Below are positions 51,795 to 60,937 of a stretch of 64,000 nucleotides of DNA, one piece after another. Within the stretch, counting starts at the first letter, position 1. Each line of letters begins with the position of its first letter. The notes under the pieces are model-generated. The model searched no databases and was not told where the DNA came from. It saw only the letters and a program-made list of their open reading frames with translations. A program made the translations under genes and the position numbers. The stretch spans positions 2,564,471 through 2,628,470 of the forward strand of contig NZ_BDFO01000001.1 of assembly GCF_001748245.1 (NCBI RefSeq). The letters run 5' to 3'. This DNA comes from Oligoflexus tunisiensis. GTDB taxonomy: Bacteria > Bdellovibrionota_B > Oligoflexia > Oligoflexales > Oligoflexaceae.

Positions 51795-52172
51795 ATGAGA
51801 ACGCCAGGACATCAAACCTATCTCTTCACTTCGGTTCTTGTGGCCATGACCATCGGCTGCAATCGACAGAATCAACAGGCCACGCGGGATCCCACGCCAT
51901 TGAATGTGCCCGAACCTATGCCTGAAGGCCCTTATTCCGATCCTGCAGCCACATCACCAGGTTCCCGTGAGGCGAGAGCCGATGAAAGCGCTGACAGTGC
52001 ACAAAATAATCTCAATCAGGGTTATTTCCATTGTCCCCCTCCGGGAACAACGCCACCTTCGGACAATAATGTGGAACAGAACGGGAGGATGGATCCTATC
52101 GACTGCCCACCGGGTGATCCCAATTCCTCCACATCCATCATTGGCATTCCGGGGGCTGAAAAGCAGGAATGA
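51795..52172 (+). CDS. Small lipoprotein of unknown function, Pro-rich
   Basis: 125 residues with lipobox MTIGC. The mature chain is rich in Pro, Asn, Asp and Ser and is probably unstructured, with two cysteines in similar contexts (YFHCPPPGTTPP and PIDCPPGDPN), an internal echo. No family recognised. AAGGAGG precedes the ATG. It is divergent from the small lipoprotein at 51285 and converges on the giant lipoprotein gene. Confidence 0.62.
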   Translation: MRTPGHQTYLFTSVLVAMTIGCNRQNQQATRDPTPLNVPEPMPEGPYSDPAATSPGSREARADESADSAQNNLNQGYFHCPPPGTTPPSDNNVEQNGRMDPIDCPPGDPNSSTSIIGIPGAEKQE

Positions 52173-52180
52173 GACTCCGG

Positions 52181-55100
52181 CTACTGGGCTTCTGCGTTCC
52201 AGATCCCATCGTAACGCAGGAGCCCCAGCTCGCGCATCAGAATCCACACTTCACCATGACGCTGCAGATCAAGCCCCAGGATCCGGCCCGAGCCGGGCTC
52301 CAGGTGGAGGCCGCGGCTCCTGACCAGGTCTCCACCATCCATCGCGACCTTAAGGATTCCAGCCTCGGGGCGCAGAATAAAGCGGAACGTCGTGATGAGA
52401 AAGCGTTCGGGCTGCTGCGGATCCAGCACAATGGAATCGAGGGGGACGTGTTCGAAGAATATATCCTCGCGCAGATGCAGGCGCCCGTCATCAGGGACCG
52501 TCCACTGCGTTTTGCGGCCGGTACGCGGCTCATAGCGGTGGAGGATTTGTTCCCTGCTTTGAAAATGGAAGGTGCTGAAGAAAATATAGGGTGTGTTGGG
52601 ATCATTCACGGGAATCGTGAAAGTCATGAGGTCCGGATCCTGAAAATTGATTTCAGGAAAGGCCTCGGACAGCCAGGTTATGGTTTCCCCATAGATGATC
52701 ACCAGGCCGCGCCCGCCGCAGGAAAAGAGCAGCCTATCCCCCTCATGAAATATGAGACGACCGGTGCATTCAGGCGGCAGTTCCCGCATGGCGCGTATCC
52801 AGCGTTTGTCCTGCCGCTGAAAGAGGGTATAGGGTTCCCCCAAAAGCTGAGCGTCCGCCCAAATCCGGCCCTGTCCATCCACGCGAGAGAAACGCAGATC
52901 AGGGGCTTGACTCCAGGATTCACCCTGACTTGGGATGGCCTCGAAGGATTTCAGATCCCAGAGCCAGAGATCACCATCGGCTGCCTGCACAAGAAAATTT
53001 TCCCCCTGCGGAACCAGAGTCAGATCCTTTTTCAAGGCAGCCGGACGATCTGCCGGAAGCGAGAGAAGACTCCAGCCGGTGTGCGGGTCGAGTGCAGCCA
53101 GTTCACCATTCTCCCGCTGCAGGAGCATGCGGCCTTGGGAATCCTTGATCATCTGTGTCCAGGCTTCGTCATAGGCGGGCGTGCGGACAAAGCCAAAAGG
53201 CAGGCTCTGCCAGGGTTGAAGGTCCAGCTGAAAAATTCCAATATTGCCCTGATAAATGATGGAACCTGATGGCACCAGGGATAGCCAAAGAGAGGATCCA
53301 TCCCGGGCCACATCAATCAGTCGGGAGCTGGCCTGGAGACCGAGCATTTCAAGAGGAATGATGATAGGACTGGGATAAAAGCGCAGCAGGGCTTTTTCCG
53401 CGACGATGGTCCAAAGTCCTCCTTCATGATCCTCCGCGAGGCCTTCATATTTTTGCAGGCTGTCCGGCAGCAGGGAGCGCCAGCGCTGGACCGCGGGATC
53501 ATAGGCCTGCGTTCCAAAGCGCAAGGCACCGGAAGGAAGGCTGTGGAAATTGCGCAAATCATGGGCGGGATCATCGTCCATCGACAGGGTCAAGGGTTCT
53601 TCGAAACCCTGACTGCGGTCCTCCCATTGTCCTGTGTGATGCGCGAGAATTTTTGCGGCGACGTCATTCACATTCCCAAGGATCCAGACGTCCCCATCCG
53701 CGCTGGTGAAGATATTGCGATAGTCGCTCAGCAAGGCAGCTGGCGGATTGGCCTTTTGCCAATGGCTCTGATCAAACGTCTGAAACAGAAGCGTCGTGTC
53801 ATCACAGAGGAACCAGCGGCCAGTTTTGGATTCCGTATAACGACGACTCAAGGGTCGTTCGGTCGGGCAGTTTATTTGATGTCCCGTGCTATCCAGCAAG
53901 GGCTTTTTTTGCCAGCGGAGCCGGGTATCCAGCACGGAAAGGGAGCTTTCGTTCAAACAAAGGAGCTGAGCCTGATGACTGCGGCCGAAGGCAAGACAGT
54001 TTTGATCCGGACCGCCCGCTTCGGGTTTGGGATTGAAGATCCAGCTCTCTCCATTTTTTTTGCCCAGGACCGGAGCATGCCTTTCCTGAAAGGTCCAGAA
54101 GCCCCAAAGCGAAACGGCCTCTGCGTCCTCGACCAGTTCCACCTGATGCAAACGGCGCTTCTGAATCATGGTCTCAAGGCCGGGGTCGGACTGGAGTTCG
54201 GAACGCGTGGAGGATCGCTGGAGCCGTGACCCGCCGCCGGCATTGGTGAACAAGTTTCCATCGAGGGTCTTAAGCAGTTGCGTGTCCCAGAACTCTGAAT
54301 CCGGGTCTGAGCCCGGAAGTTTAACCTCGTGCATGGACCAACGTTGCCCTGAGAACCACAGATTTTTTCGAACTTCGGTGGGATGTCCCGCCTGATCGCT
54401 GGCACGAACGTGAAGCGTGATGGAACTTTCCCAGTTTTCTGAACGCAGCCATTCCTGACTGAGATCCACTGTGATATGCGGCGAGCAGGGTTGCCAGTCG
54501 CGCAGCGCATGCCCGGCACAACGCCCACTGAGACAGCGGCTGTAGTGAGCCGGCCGCGCGTTGCCCATGGATGAGGTGACGGTCACACGACATTCCAGGC
54601 TTTGTTCCAGATCATGACGGCCCACGACCGGATGCTGCAGATCCGTGACCAGGGCCTGCACTTGAACCGGCGGCAAGGACACAAGAGGGAAGGGCGTGTT
54701 CCACGCGGGTTCGGACCATTGCACGGAAAAACCAGGAGCTGTGGCGGAGGCGCGAACGTTGGCACAGGTGAGTGGTGAGAGGTGACCAGCGGCATCACGG
54801 GTGCGGGCAAAGACAGCCCACGAGCCGGGTTCCGGAAGGGAAATCGTCTCGGCCTGGGTGAACACGGCCGCGGATCCCTTGCAGTTTGTGCGGGGTTCGC
54901 AGCCTGTCAAAGGTTGGGCCGCGTCTTCCACGCAGTATTCGAGTTTCAGTTCGGCATCCTTGATCAGTGCCAGGGGTTCATGGACGGGGACCACGAGTTC
55001 AGGTGGCTGCGCTTCATGCAACGCGGCTGTGGACTGGGCCCAGCGTGGAGCCGCAGGCTGCTGCCTGATGATATGCAAGGGGCAGCCTTCGCGTGGGCCG

Positions 55101-55798
55101 AGGACGGGCAGATCCTGAGGGCTCTGGTCCGGCTGCAGATAACCGGCGCGTGCGATGAGTTTATAACGGCCTTCCGGCAGGGATCTCATATTCAAGCTTT
55201 GGGGAAAGGATTTTTGGTCGAGCGCATGATCCCAGAGGCTATGGGCGCTTTCAGGAACAAGGGTGTTCACCGCTTCATCCCAACGATGAGCCTCGAAGGT
55301 CAGCCACAGACCGGCCTGGGCCGCGCCATCTCCGGCGTAGAAGGCGTTAAGATCGAGCTGCTCATCCGCTGCGTAGGCTTCCACAGGACAGGAGAAACGC
55401 ATGGAAAAGGCCCGACGCTTCTGCAGAGGAAGACGGATATGGTCCGGCGCGCGTGGCTCGAGATGCAGGTACGCGGCTTCATTTTGCACGGGATCCTGGA
55501 CGAGGATATCCAGTGAGGCCTCGGGCTCCACGACCACACAGCCGCCGCGACTGATGGCAAGGCTGGTCCATTGACCGTCCTGCCTCTGTCCGACCTTCAG
55601 CGTTTGAATGCGCGTCGGGCTCAAAGGTTGATTCCCGGCATCCAGAATTTGCAGCAGATGCGCATGGTCCTGATAAAGGCCCGGTTCCACGCCACAGGTA
55701 AAGGCCTTTTCCTTGAAGCCCCTGGAGAACTTCTGGCAGGCGACGAGTGAACTGAAGAGAAGGACGAACACGCAAAGGCTGGGATGGAATTGCGACAA
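52181..55798 (-). CDS. Giant lipoprotein with propeller-like repeats (paralogue of 6385-9831)
   Basis: 1205 residues with lipobox SLVAC, so exported and lipid-anchored. The N-terminal half is made of beta-sandwich-like modules and has the same cysteine cluster as its paralogue (CLSGRCAGHALRDWQPC). The C-terminal 680 residues carry propeller-type strand repeats (GDVWILGNVND, EGGLWTIVAEKALL, DGDLWLWDLKSF, HGEVWILMRELGLLRYDG). I see no enzyme motif. It starts with TTG at 55798, with GAGG upstream. Higher GC than the paralogue at 6385-9831, though the order of parts is identical. Likely a surface sensor or adhesion scaffold; inference only. Confidence 0.82.
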   Translation of the reverse strand: MSQFHPSLCVFVLLFSSLVACQKFSRGFKEKAFTCGVEPGLYQDHAHLLQILDAGNQPLSPTRIQTLKVGQRQDGQWTSLAISRGGCVVVEPEASLDILVQDPVQNEAAYLHLEPRAPDHIRLPLQKRRAFSMRFSCPVEAYAADEQLDLNAFYAGDGAAQAGLWLTFEAHRWDEAVNTLVPESAHSLWDHALDQKSFPQSLNMRSLPEGRYKLIARAGYLQPDQSPQDLPVLGPREGCPLHIIRQQPAAPRWAQSTAALHEAQPPELVVPVHEPLALIKDAELKLEYCVEDAAQPLTGCEPRTNCKGSAAVFTQAETISLPEPGSWAVFARTRDAAGHLSPLTCANVRASATAPGFSVQWSEPAWNTPFPLVSLPPVQVQALVTDLQHPVVGRHDLEQSLECRVTVTSSMGNARPAHYSRCLSGRCAGHALRDWQPCSPHITVDLSQEWLRSENWESSITLHVRASDQAGHPTEVRKNLWFSGQRWSMHEVKLPGSDPDSEFWDTQLLKTLDGNLFTNAGGGSRLQRSSTRSELQSDPGLETMIQKRRLHQVELVEDAEAVSLWGFWTFQERHAPVLGKKNGESWIFNPKPEAGGPDQNCLAFGRSHQAQLLCLNESSLSVLDTRLRWQKKPLLDSTGHQINCPTERPLSRRYTESKTGRWFLCDDTTLLFQTFDQSHWQKANPPAALLSDYRNIFTSADGDVWILGNVNDVAAKILAHHTGQWEDRSQGFEEPLTLSMDDDPAHDLRNFHSLPSGALRFGTQAYDPAVQRWRSLLPDSLQKYEGLAEDHEGGLWTIVAEKALLRFYPSPIIIPLEMLGLQASSRLIDVARDGSSLWLSLVPSGSIIYQGNIGIFQLDLQPWQSLPFGFVRTPAYDEAWTQMIKDSQGRMLLQRENGELAALDPHTGWSLLSLPADRPAALKKDLTLVPQGENFLVQAADGDLWLWDLKSFEAIPSQGESWSQAPDLRFSRVDGQGRIWADAQLLGEPYTLFQRQDKRWIRAMRELPPECTGRLIFHEGDRLLFSCGGRGLVIIYGETITWLSEAFPEINFQDPDLMTFTIPVNDPNTPYIFFSTFHFQSREQILHRYEPRTGRKTQWTVPDDGRLHLREDIFFEHVPLDSIVLDPQQPERFLITTFRFILRPEAGILKVAMDGGDLVRSRGLHLEPGSGRILGLDLQRHGEVWILMRELGLLRYDGIWNAEAQ

Positions 55799-55965
55799 GG
55801 TGGATCCTCTTTTTTAATCGAAACAGGCGATATTTACTGGTTCATGGCAGGAAAGAAAAGACGAAATCCAGAGGGAGGCGCAAGCCGGCACAATTTATGC
55901 TGCGCAAGGATTTGACGAGGATAGGGCCACTGATTTTATTTATGTATTCCAAAAGGAGCACTCAG

Positions 55966-56403
55966 GTGGAACAGCAAAAAATAGACGAACTGCGCGAAAT
56001 GCTGGAACAAAGAAAACAGGAGCTGCAGACCATCACCGTCAATAGTGAGCATGCCCTGCGGGAATTGCTGGCGCCCGATCAGGATGAGGAGACACAGGTT
56101 GATTACAATCATCCTGCCGATATGGTTGTGGGTGATCCAGACTATGACAAAGGAATAGCCTTGATTCGTCGGGAACGGGCCGAGCTGGCTTTGGTTACGA
56201 ATGCCTTGGCCCGCATGGATCAAGGTACTTATGGACTTTGCGAGGAGTGTGGGGATGAGATCCCTTATGCCCGGCTGCAGGCCATTCCCTACACCAAATA
56301 CTGCATCAGCTGCAAGGAGGACAAGGACGCCGCGGCGCAGCTGGGACAAAACACGGGAGCACCCGGAGCCAATCCGCATGATGTGGGCAATCTGGGCGTA
56401 TGA
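55966..56403 (+). CDS. TraR/DksA-family zinc-finger protein
   Basis: 145 residues. An N-terminal coiled coil (VEQQKIDELREMLEQRKQEL) leads to a C4 zinc finger CEECGDEIPYARLQAIPYTK followed by YCISC, as in DksA/TraR/YbiI proteins, which bind RNA polymerase through its secondary channel. The acidic pair expected at the coiled-coil tip is present in RELLAPDQDEETQ but does not match DksA exactly. I chose the GTG at 55966 with AAGGAG 7 bases upstream, rather than the ATG at 55942. Confidence 0.82.
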   Translation: MEQQKIDELREMLEQRKQELQTITVNSEHALRELLAPDQDEETQVDYNHPADMVVGDPDYDKGIALIRRERAELALVTNALARMDQGTYGLCEECGDEIPYARLQAIPYTKYCISCKEDKDAAAQLGQNTGAPGANPHDVGNLGV

Positions 56404-56411
56404 GCCCTGAC

Positions 56412-56444
56412 CCCAGGACAGGGCATGCGCCCTGTTGTCCTGGG
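56412..56444. terminator. Hairpin between convergent genes
   Basis: CCCAGGACAGGGC and GCCCTG-TTG-TCCTGGG form a 13-bp stem with a 3-base bulge and 4-base loop, between the zinc-finger gene and the convergent small gene. No T run follows. Confidence 0.5.
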
Positions 56445-56451
56445 AGGCGGT

Positions 56452-56817
56452 TCAATGAGCCGGCGCGGAATTTTCAGAAAGACGTTGGACCAGATCGCCT
56501 TTCGACAGTTGCTTCCAGTCCGGAATTCCGCTCGCCTTGGCCCGTTCATGCAACCACTCGATGGACTGTTTTTGCAGATCCTCCACGCGGCGTTCATGTT
56601 CCTCGTTTTCATCCTGGGCCAGAGTCCTGGAGGCTCCGAGTTCCCGGGATTCGTTGTCGGAATTTTTCACCGTCACGCCCTGGGGCGCGAGGATATCACT
56701 ATCCGAGTAGTTTTCCCCGCGATCGCGTTCGACGTAATCATCCGCAGCCAGTTCCTCAATGCGTTTTTGGTGCGGGATATCCTTGGTATGTTTGGGACTG
56801 AGGGGCTTCTTGGTCAT
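56452..56817 (-). CDS. Small charged protein with SAP/Rho-N-like end
   Basis: 121 residues, no signal peptide, acidic and basic residues alternating. The last 40 residues (WLHERAKASGIPDWKQLSKG, then DLVQRL) resemble the helix-extended-helix of SAP or Rho N-terminal domains that touch nucleic acid; tentative. GGAGG precedes the ATG at 56817, which excludes the longer frame. Family not recognised. Confidence 0.62.
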   Translation of the reverse strand: MTKKPLSPKHTKDIPHQKRIEELAADDYVERDRGENYSDSDILAPQGVTVKNSDNESRELGASRTLAQDENEEHERRVEDLQKQSIEWLHERAKASGIPDWKQLSKGDLVQRLSENSAPAH

Positions 56818-56933
56818 AAGATACGTCCTCCAGCTTGCATCATGAAACATCATGCGATTGCATGCAGCTTTCCTGCCATTTGCGGGAATGGAGAGCGGGC
56901 TCGACCACAGGTTGGGTGAAAAAACGGGCCCTG

Positions 56934-57164
56934 TCATGTGGCCCGTCCGCTTGAGTGCGGACTGGGTGAGGCGGCGTAATCGTAGCTTTCCGGTGTGTTG
57001 CGGAAAATCCTGACGATGGATCCATCGGTGCTGCGTTTGAGAACCAAAAAATCGGTTCCGGCGGAGAGCACCGTATAGGGTTCCCGCTCTTTATAGATGG
57101 TTTCCCCGACGGGAAAACTGGTGGTCCAGGACTTGAAGTTACCCAAATGATCTGTGGCTGGCAT
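56934..57164 (-). CDS. Small hypothetical protein
   Basis: 76 residues, no signal peptide. A compact strand-rich core is predicted (YTVLSAGTDFLVLKRSTDGS, then IVRIF). No family recognised. GGAGGG just before the ATG at 57164 supports translation. It lies 69 bases after the DUF1554-like gene on the same strand, so co-transcription is possible. Confidence 0.55.
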   Translation of the reverse strand: MPATDHLGNFKSWTTSFPVGETIYKEREPYTVLSAGTDFLVLKRSTDGSIVRIFRNTPESYDYAASPSPHSSGRAT

Positions 57165-57233
57165 GTTCCCTCCGTGCCTGGGGATTTTTCTACAGCTACC
57201 ATGGAAGATCAATCAGGTCAACACACCGAACCC

Positions 57234-58214
57234 CTACTGGCTGATGCAGTAAAGCCGCAGGCTCTGATCACAACCCTCCTGTCCATCGCTGATCCAGACA
57301 TCCTCTTTGTCACCCAAACCGTAGCGGCCCTTGGCGTCGCTGTCGGTAGCTGTCCAGTTGTCGCAATGTTCCTCGGGTGCTGTTCGACCACTGGATAAGG
57401 TTCCAGTCCAGACCTTCACGGTGCCGCCGCCGATGGAATTGGCGAACTCATCGCGAATGATGGGTTTGGCGTGGGACTCACTCCAAAAGAGATTGACGTT
57501 GGCGATCACGTCGCCGTCGGTGAGTATGATCGGAGCGGACAGTTGAATCCGATCGCGAGCGGCCGTATTCGCCGTCGAGAGCATGGCTCGAAAGGAACCG
57601 GGGAGTTTTGCATTGCTCGCGTGCTGATTGCATTTGGCATCCGCGCTCTCCAGGCTGTTGAACTCCTGGGCACTGTCTTCGCCAATGCCATAAGCGGTGC
57701 TGGTCACAAAAATGATGTGAGATCGAGCCGACGTCGCCGGTGTTCCCGGAGCCTTGGGCGCCTGACCGGGATGCGCCTCCAGAATGCTGGTTTCAGGATT
57801 GGCCAGGCCAGGGAACGGAATCAGGAATTTGATCGTATAGGCACTGCGATCGCTGTCCTGATAAGCAAACGTCCAGTGCCAGAAGCTGCTGGTATCCTGC
57901 TGCACATCAGGCGTTAAACTTTGATTGCCGATTATGGCCACAATATCCGTGGTCTGGGGCATAAAACCTTCGAGGCGGCCACCCAGCTCGTCTTCCAGAC
58001 GACAGCCAAAGCCCCCCGTTCCGGAATGAAGCGCAGGATCATCGGCACAGATCAGGTACGCACCGCCGATCGCGGTCGGTTCGATGGCGACATTGTCGGA
58101 GAGATCGGAACTATCTTCTTCAGTATCCAAAGGCTTTTCCGTGATCTCACGATTCAGCTTGGAATCATGGCAACCGGCCATCATAAAAACGCCGAGGAGT
58201 AAGAATCGAAGCAC
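57234..58214 (-). CDS. DUF1554-like lipoprotein
   Basis: About 326 residues, lipobox MMAGC. After an acidic linker there is a globular region. The C-terminal half (about 165-326) has the DUF1554 pattern: IIFVTSTAYGIG, SADAKCNQHASNAKLPGSF, then RAMLS, a Trp-rich CDNWTATDSDAKG, and a terminal LRLYCISQ with conserved cysteines. The domain is best known from Leptospira surface proteins and has a lectin-like fold; function is unclear. It starts at GTG 58214 with AAGGAG 7 bases upstream. Confidence 0.72.
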   Translation of the reverse strand: MLRFLLLGVFMMAGCHDSKLNREITEKPLDTEEDSSDLSDNVAIEPTAIGGAYLICADDPALHSGTGGFGCRLEDELGGRLEGFMPQTTDIVAIIGNQSLTPDVQQDTSSFWHWTFAYQDSDRSAYTIKFLIPFPGLANPETSILEAHPGQAPKAPGTPATSARSHIIFVTSTAYGIGEDSAQEFNSLESADAKCNQHASNAKLPGSFRAMLSTANTAARDRIQLSAPIILTDGDVIANVNLFWSESHAKPIIRDEFANSIGGGTVKVWTGTLSSGRTAPEEHCDNWTATDSDAKGRYGLGDKEDVWISDGQEGCDQSLRLYCISQ

Positions 58215-58294
58215 AGGCAAACTCCTTGTTCGTGGGCAAGGAACTTATCGACAGAAGGTTTGCCTGAGCTGAGCGCGGTGCCCAAGTGTTGGAA

Positions 58295-59077
58295 TTATAA
58301 AGTGCTTGCCTGGACCTCTTTCGAGGGCTCTTCGGAGCCGAATGGCGGTTCTGCATCGCGCATGCCAAGGCGCCCAACCAGAGGCAGTTTGAGGGCCGGG
58401 CGCAGGATATCCACGCCGAGAGACAGGCCGAGGAGGTTGACCTCAATCCCCTCGCCGAGGCCCATGGTCAGGCCCAGCAGCCCGAACAGCGAGAACTGAA
58501 CCCCGGTCCCCGTTTCCGAAACGCCGACCAAATCTCCGGTGCCGATCCAATCCTTGCCAATGGCATGCGGCGGCAGCTCGAAGCGAAGCTCCGGACTTTC
58601 CCGGATGATGTGCGAAACGAAGGTGTTGCTGTTGGGACCAGGCCAGGCCCTATAAAAATTGTGATAGGGATAGCTTTGAACGGCCGCTTTGATTTGTTTG
58701 ATGGCGCGCTCCGCCTTGGGTCCTTTCAGTTCGTAAAGCAGATCAGGCTCGGCTCCATACCAGCGGCGATCGGGAACATCCTCCCTTACCTGGATCGTGC
58801 TTCCCGTGCGGCGCAGACCGAAGCTGGTGACATGATAAGTTGTGTAGGCAGGAGCATTCCTGTCCTTGGTGGCCACCCAGGTGTGAACCGCGAAGTAACC
58901 ACGCCAGCGAAAAGCGCGCGCCGCATAGATCTGGACCAGAGCATCGGGTTCATTCTCTGGCAGGGACGCAAGTCCCATGCTGCTGCGATCCGCAGTGCGC
59001 CAATCCTGTGCGATGGCGGGCAGGGATAGGAATCCCAGAACGACAAGCATCCGTTGCGAAAAAAGCGTAAAGACCAT
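58295..59077 (-). CDS. DUF3750 family protein
   Basis: 260 residues with an N-terminal signal peptide or anchor (ends near PAIAQ). The family hallmarks are IYAARAFRWRGYFAVHTWVA, YHVTSFGLRR, PNSNTFVSHIIR and a glycine-rich C-terminal third. The Asn-Thr-Phe motif recalls cysteine-less papain-like relatives, but function of DUF3750 is unknown. GAGG lies 8 bases before the ATG. Confidence 0.84.
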   Translation of the reverse strand: MVFTLFSQRMLVVLGFLSLPAIAQDWRTADRSSMGLASLPENEPDALVQIYAARAFRWRGYFAVHTWVATKDRNAPAYTTYHVTSFGLRRTGSTIQVREDVPDRRWYGAEPDLLYELKGPKAERAIKQIKAAVQSYPYHNFYRAWPGPNSNTFVSHIIRESPELRFELPPHAIGKDWIGTGDLVGVSETGTGVQFSLFGLLGLTMGLGEGIEVNLLGLSLGVDILRPALKLPLVGRLGMRDAEPPFGSEEPSKEVQASTL

Positions 59078-59193
59078 GCCATATGCCTCAGTGGAAGAGT
59101 ATCCTCAATTTTATGGACGAGTTTTTCACAGGCGGGATGAGGCCTTTTTAAGAGCCAGGCCAGGGGGAGCTGCCGCTCCCCGCGCGGTTCGGT

Positions 59194-59808
59194 TCAGCGC
59201 TTTTCGAGTTGCGCGACTTTCAGAGCAGCCGGTCGTTCCAGCACGCGATGCAACCAGTGTTGCAAAGCCGAATGCTTCGCGAGATCGACGCCGATCAGGG
59301 GACAGAGCTTGGCCACCGACGCGACGTTGATGTCAGCCAGCGAAAAGTCTGTGCCCACCATGAAGGTGCGGCCCTGCAGATGCTCATCGAGGACCTGATT
59401 GAGCGGCACGATCTTTTCCAGACATTGGGCGATGAGGTCCTGATCGCGCTGCGCTTCGGGCACGAATACCTTTTGAATGAAGGCATCGATGATCGGCTTT
59501 TGATAATCTGCGAGGCCCCAGAAACTCCACTTCAGAATATCGGCCTTTTCCTGCAGATCCGCACCCAGGAGGGCCGGCTTGTATTTTTCAGCCAGATAAA
59601 AGTTGATGGCCATGGATTCCCACAGCACGAAATCGCCATCACGCAAAACCGGGACCTTGCCGTTGGGGTTCATGCGCAGGTATTCCGGTTTCTTATGATC
59701 CTGGTTTCTAAAGTTCACGGGCACCGCTTCGTAGGTCAGACCGATCTCTTCCAAAGCCCAATAGCAGCGTCCGGCACTCGATCCTGCGGGGCCGTATATC
59801 TGAATCAT
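59194..59808 (-). CDS. Glutathione S-transferase
   Basis: 204 residues, cytoplasmic. An N-terminal thioredoxin-like domain with the glutathione-binding segment PNGKVPVLRDGDFVLWESMA is followed by a helical C-terminal domain with GTDFSLADINVA (the N-capping box). It conjugates or transfers glutathione; substrate unknown. The ATG at 59808 has GGAGGAG upstream. Together with glyoxalase II at 84-887 it shows that this organism uses glutathione. Confidence 0.9.
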   Translation of the reverse strand: MIQIYGPAGSSAGRCYWALEEIGLTYEAVPVNFRNQDHKKPEYLRMNPNGKVPVLRDGDFVLWESMAINFYLAEKYKPALLGADLQEKADILKWSFWGLADYQKPIIDAFIQKVFVPEAQRDQDLIAQCLEKIVPLNQVLDEHLQGRTFMVGTDFSLADINVASVAKLCPLIGVDLAKHSALQHWLHRVLERPAALKVAQLEKR

Positions 59809-59998
59809 TCCGCGTCTCCTCCAGCTTTTGTCTGTACTCTTTAGCCGACTTGGCATGATCGCAATTGCCTTCAAGCTAGCTTTGCGTGAGGTGGGAGTCA
59901 AGCTCTGGTCCATTCCGTCAATTCACACAGGAAAACGGCGGTTCAAGTCTTGCAAGGCTGGATCCCCGGTGGACTGCATGAACTTGGGCGGTGAACCT

Positions 59999-60919
59999 AT
60001 GCGAAAACAAAATTTTTTTGATGTCATCATAGTCGGAGGCGGACCGGCGGGACTCAGCGCGGCTCTGGTCCTGGGGCGCGCGTGTCGTACGGTTCTGCTT
60101 TGTGATTCCAATCAACCTCGCAACTGGGCCTCGAAAAGCCTGCACGGTTTCATTGCCCTGGACGGCCTGAACCCCCGGGAGCTGGTGCGCAAGGGGCGTG
60201 AGCAATTGGCCGCGCTGGGAACGGTGACCTTCTGGGATGATGAAGTGGTGAGCGGGCATCGTTGGCAGAATGAATTTGAAATCATGATGAAGGATGGACG
60301 CACCGCCAGTGGTCGCAAATTGCTCCTGGCGACGGGCGTTACGGATGAGCTGCCGCCCATTCCGGGCGCTGTGGATTTTTTTGGCAGAAGCGTTTTTCAA
60401 TGCCCGTATTGTGATGGCTGGGAAACCCGTGGGAAGCCGACGGCCATCTATGGACGCGGGGCCCGTGGTTTTACCATGGTGCGGGCGCTCTTTGGCTGGA
60501 CCCAGGATCTGGTGCTTTGCACGGATGGGCCCTCGGGTCTTTTGATGCGACAAAAGAAAATATTGGATGGCCATGGCATAGCGGTGCGGGAGGAGCCCAT
60601 CGAATGTCTGGAAGGGCAGGATGGGAAGCTTCAGGCGATCCGCTTTCGCAATGGCGACAGTCTGCCCCGGGACTTTTTATTTTTCAATCTGCCCTGCACG
60701 CAAAAGTCAGGGCTGGCGGAAAGCCTCGGTTGTGAGTTCACGGACAATGGCGGCGTGAAAACGGGTCACTATGAAGCCACCAACATTCCTGGACTCTATG
60801 TCGCAGGGAATATGATCAAGGACGTGCACCTGGCTGTGGTCGCCGCAGCGGAAGGGACCCGCGCGGCCCTGGGTATCAACAAGGCTTTAGGGAAGGAGAA
60901 CTTTGCGCTGGCGGAGTAA
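59999..60919 (+). CDS. Thioredoxin-reductase-like FAD/NAD(P) oxidoreductase
   Basis: 306 residues. FAD motif VIIVGGGPAGLSAALVLG, redox pair in QCPYCDGWE, and C-terminal GLYVAGNMIKDVHLAVVAAA with the typical FAD-binding end. The NADPH-binding loop is changed (AIYGRGARGFTM instead of GGGxSA), as in the small group of thioredoxin-reductase-like proteins that lack NADPH activity or use ferredoxin; this is inference. It starts at ATG 59999, divergent from the glutathione transferase gene. Confidence 0.84.
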   Translation: MRKQNFFDVIIVGGGPAGLSAALVLGRACRTVLLCDSNQPRNWASKSLHGFIALDGLNPRELVRKGREQLAALGTVTFWDDEVVSGHRWQNEFEIMMKDGRTASGRKLLLATGVTDELPPIPGAVDFFGRSVFQCPYCDGWETRGKPTAIYGRGARGFTMVRALFGWTQDLVLCTDGPSGLLMRQKKILDGHGIAVREEPIECLEGQDGKLQAIRFRNGDSLPRDFLFFNLPCTQKSGLAESLGCEFTDNGGVKTGHYEATNIPGLYVAGNMIKDVHLAVVAAAEGTRAALGINKALGKENFALAE

Positions 60920-60937
60920 GAGGCTGGGGTGGGTCTC

